Assembly: GCA_018063485.1 (NCBI GenBank)
Contig: JAGPBG010000089.1
Coordinates: forward strand, 1-7,889
Direction of reading: 5' to 3'
DNA: 7,889 bases
DNA from: Cypionkella sp.
Lineage (GTDB): Bacteria > Pseudomonadota > Alphaproteobacteria > Rhodobacterales > Rhodobacteraceae
Both the position numbers and the translations under genes were made by a program. Under the pieces are notes generated by a model. The model did not search any database. It saw only the letters and a list, made by a program, of their open reading frames with translations, and was not told the origin of the DNA. This document shows, piece after piece, positions 7,883 to 7,889 of this stretch (its first letter is position 1; every line of letters starts with the position of its first letter).

Positions 7883-7889
7883 TTATTCG
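7883..7889 (-). CDS. Possible 3' end (last codon and stop) of a minus-strand gene beyond the right edge
   Basis: On the minus strand the window opens with a partial codon, then GAA (Glu) and TAA (7885-7883), followed after 16 nt by the strong terminator. That spacing is what one expects for the end of a gene. In alphaproteobacteria the genes upstream of rpsL are commonly rpoB-rpoC, so rpoC is a reasonable guess, but only one codon is visible and the call rests on context alone. Confidence 0.25.

Overview
The window reads as a chromosomal segment of an alphaproteobacterium, most likely of the Rhodobacterales (Roseobacter/Rhodobacter type). The reasons are the fairly GC-rich sequence, the S12 protein (the [19 protein letters not shown] and ISYIPGE stretches are of the kind seen in that group) and the pairing of the str operon with a free-standing LAB_N gene. 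This is recognition from memory, not a database result. Every supported protein gene lies on the minus strand, so transcription runs from high to low coordinates.

Right edge (about 7536-7889): a gene-free stretch upstream of the transporter gene. It holds a strong bidirectional terminator (7833-7866), a long imperfect inverted repeat (7734-7823), and possibly the last codon and stop of a minus-strand gene running in from outside. The inverted repeat and the terminator fold better as plus-strand RNA, because their non-Watson-Crick pairs are G.U on that strand, so an unannotated plus-strand small RNA is possible here.

Middle (3454-7535): an EamA/DMT-family transporter, then a tight four-gene run: a family 2 glycosyltransferase (polyprenyl-phosphate sugar synthase type), a 102-residue LAB_N membrane protein, a family 39 (ArnT/PMT_2-like) membrane glycosyltransferase and a PAP2 phosphatase. 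A candidate promoter (TTGCAA-N17-TATAGA) lies just before the first of the four. The last three genes start inside, or within 12 bases of, the preceding gene. Together they look like a lipid A/LPS decoration pathway: charge a lipid carrier with a sugar, transfer it outside the inner membrane, and remove a phosphate.

Left part (1-3441): the str operon, rpsL-rpsG-fusA-tuf (S12, S7, EF-G and the first 40 codons of EF-Tu). A very good sigma-70-type promoter (TTGACA-N17-TATTAG) sits 12 bases after the PAP2 stop codon. It gives a leader of about 210 nt before rpsL that contains a terminator-like hairpin. The fusA-tuf gap holds two GTAG-tagged hairpins facing each other, the architecture of a REP/BIME element.

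No CRISPR array, tRNA, rRNA, insertion sequence or phage gene was seen. The most interesting items are the candidate small RNA at the right end, the lipid-decoration module directly upstream of the ribosomal operon, and the REP-like doublet.
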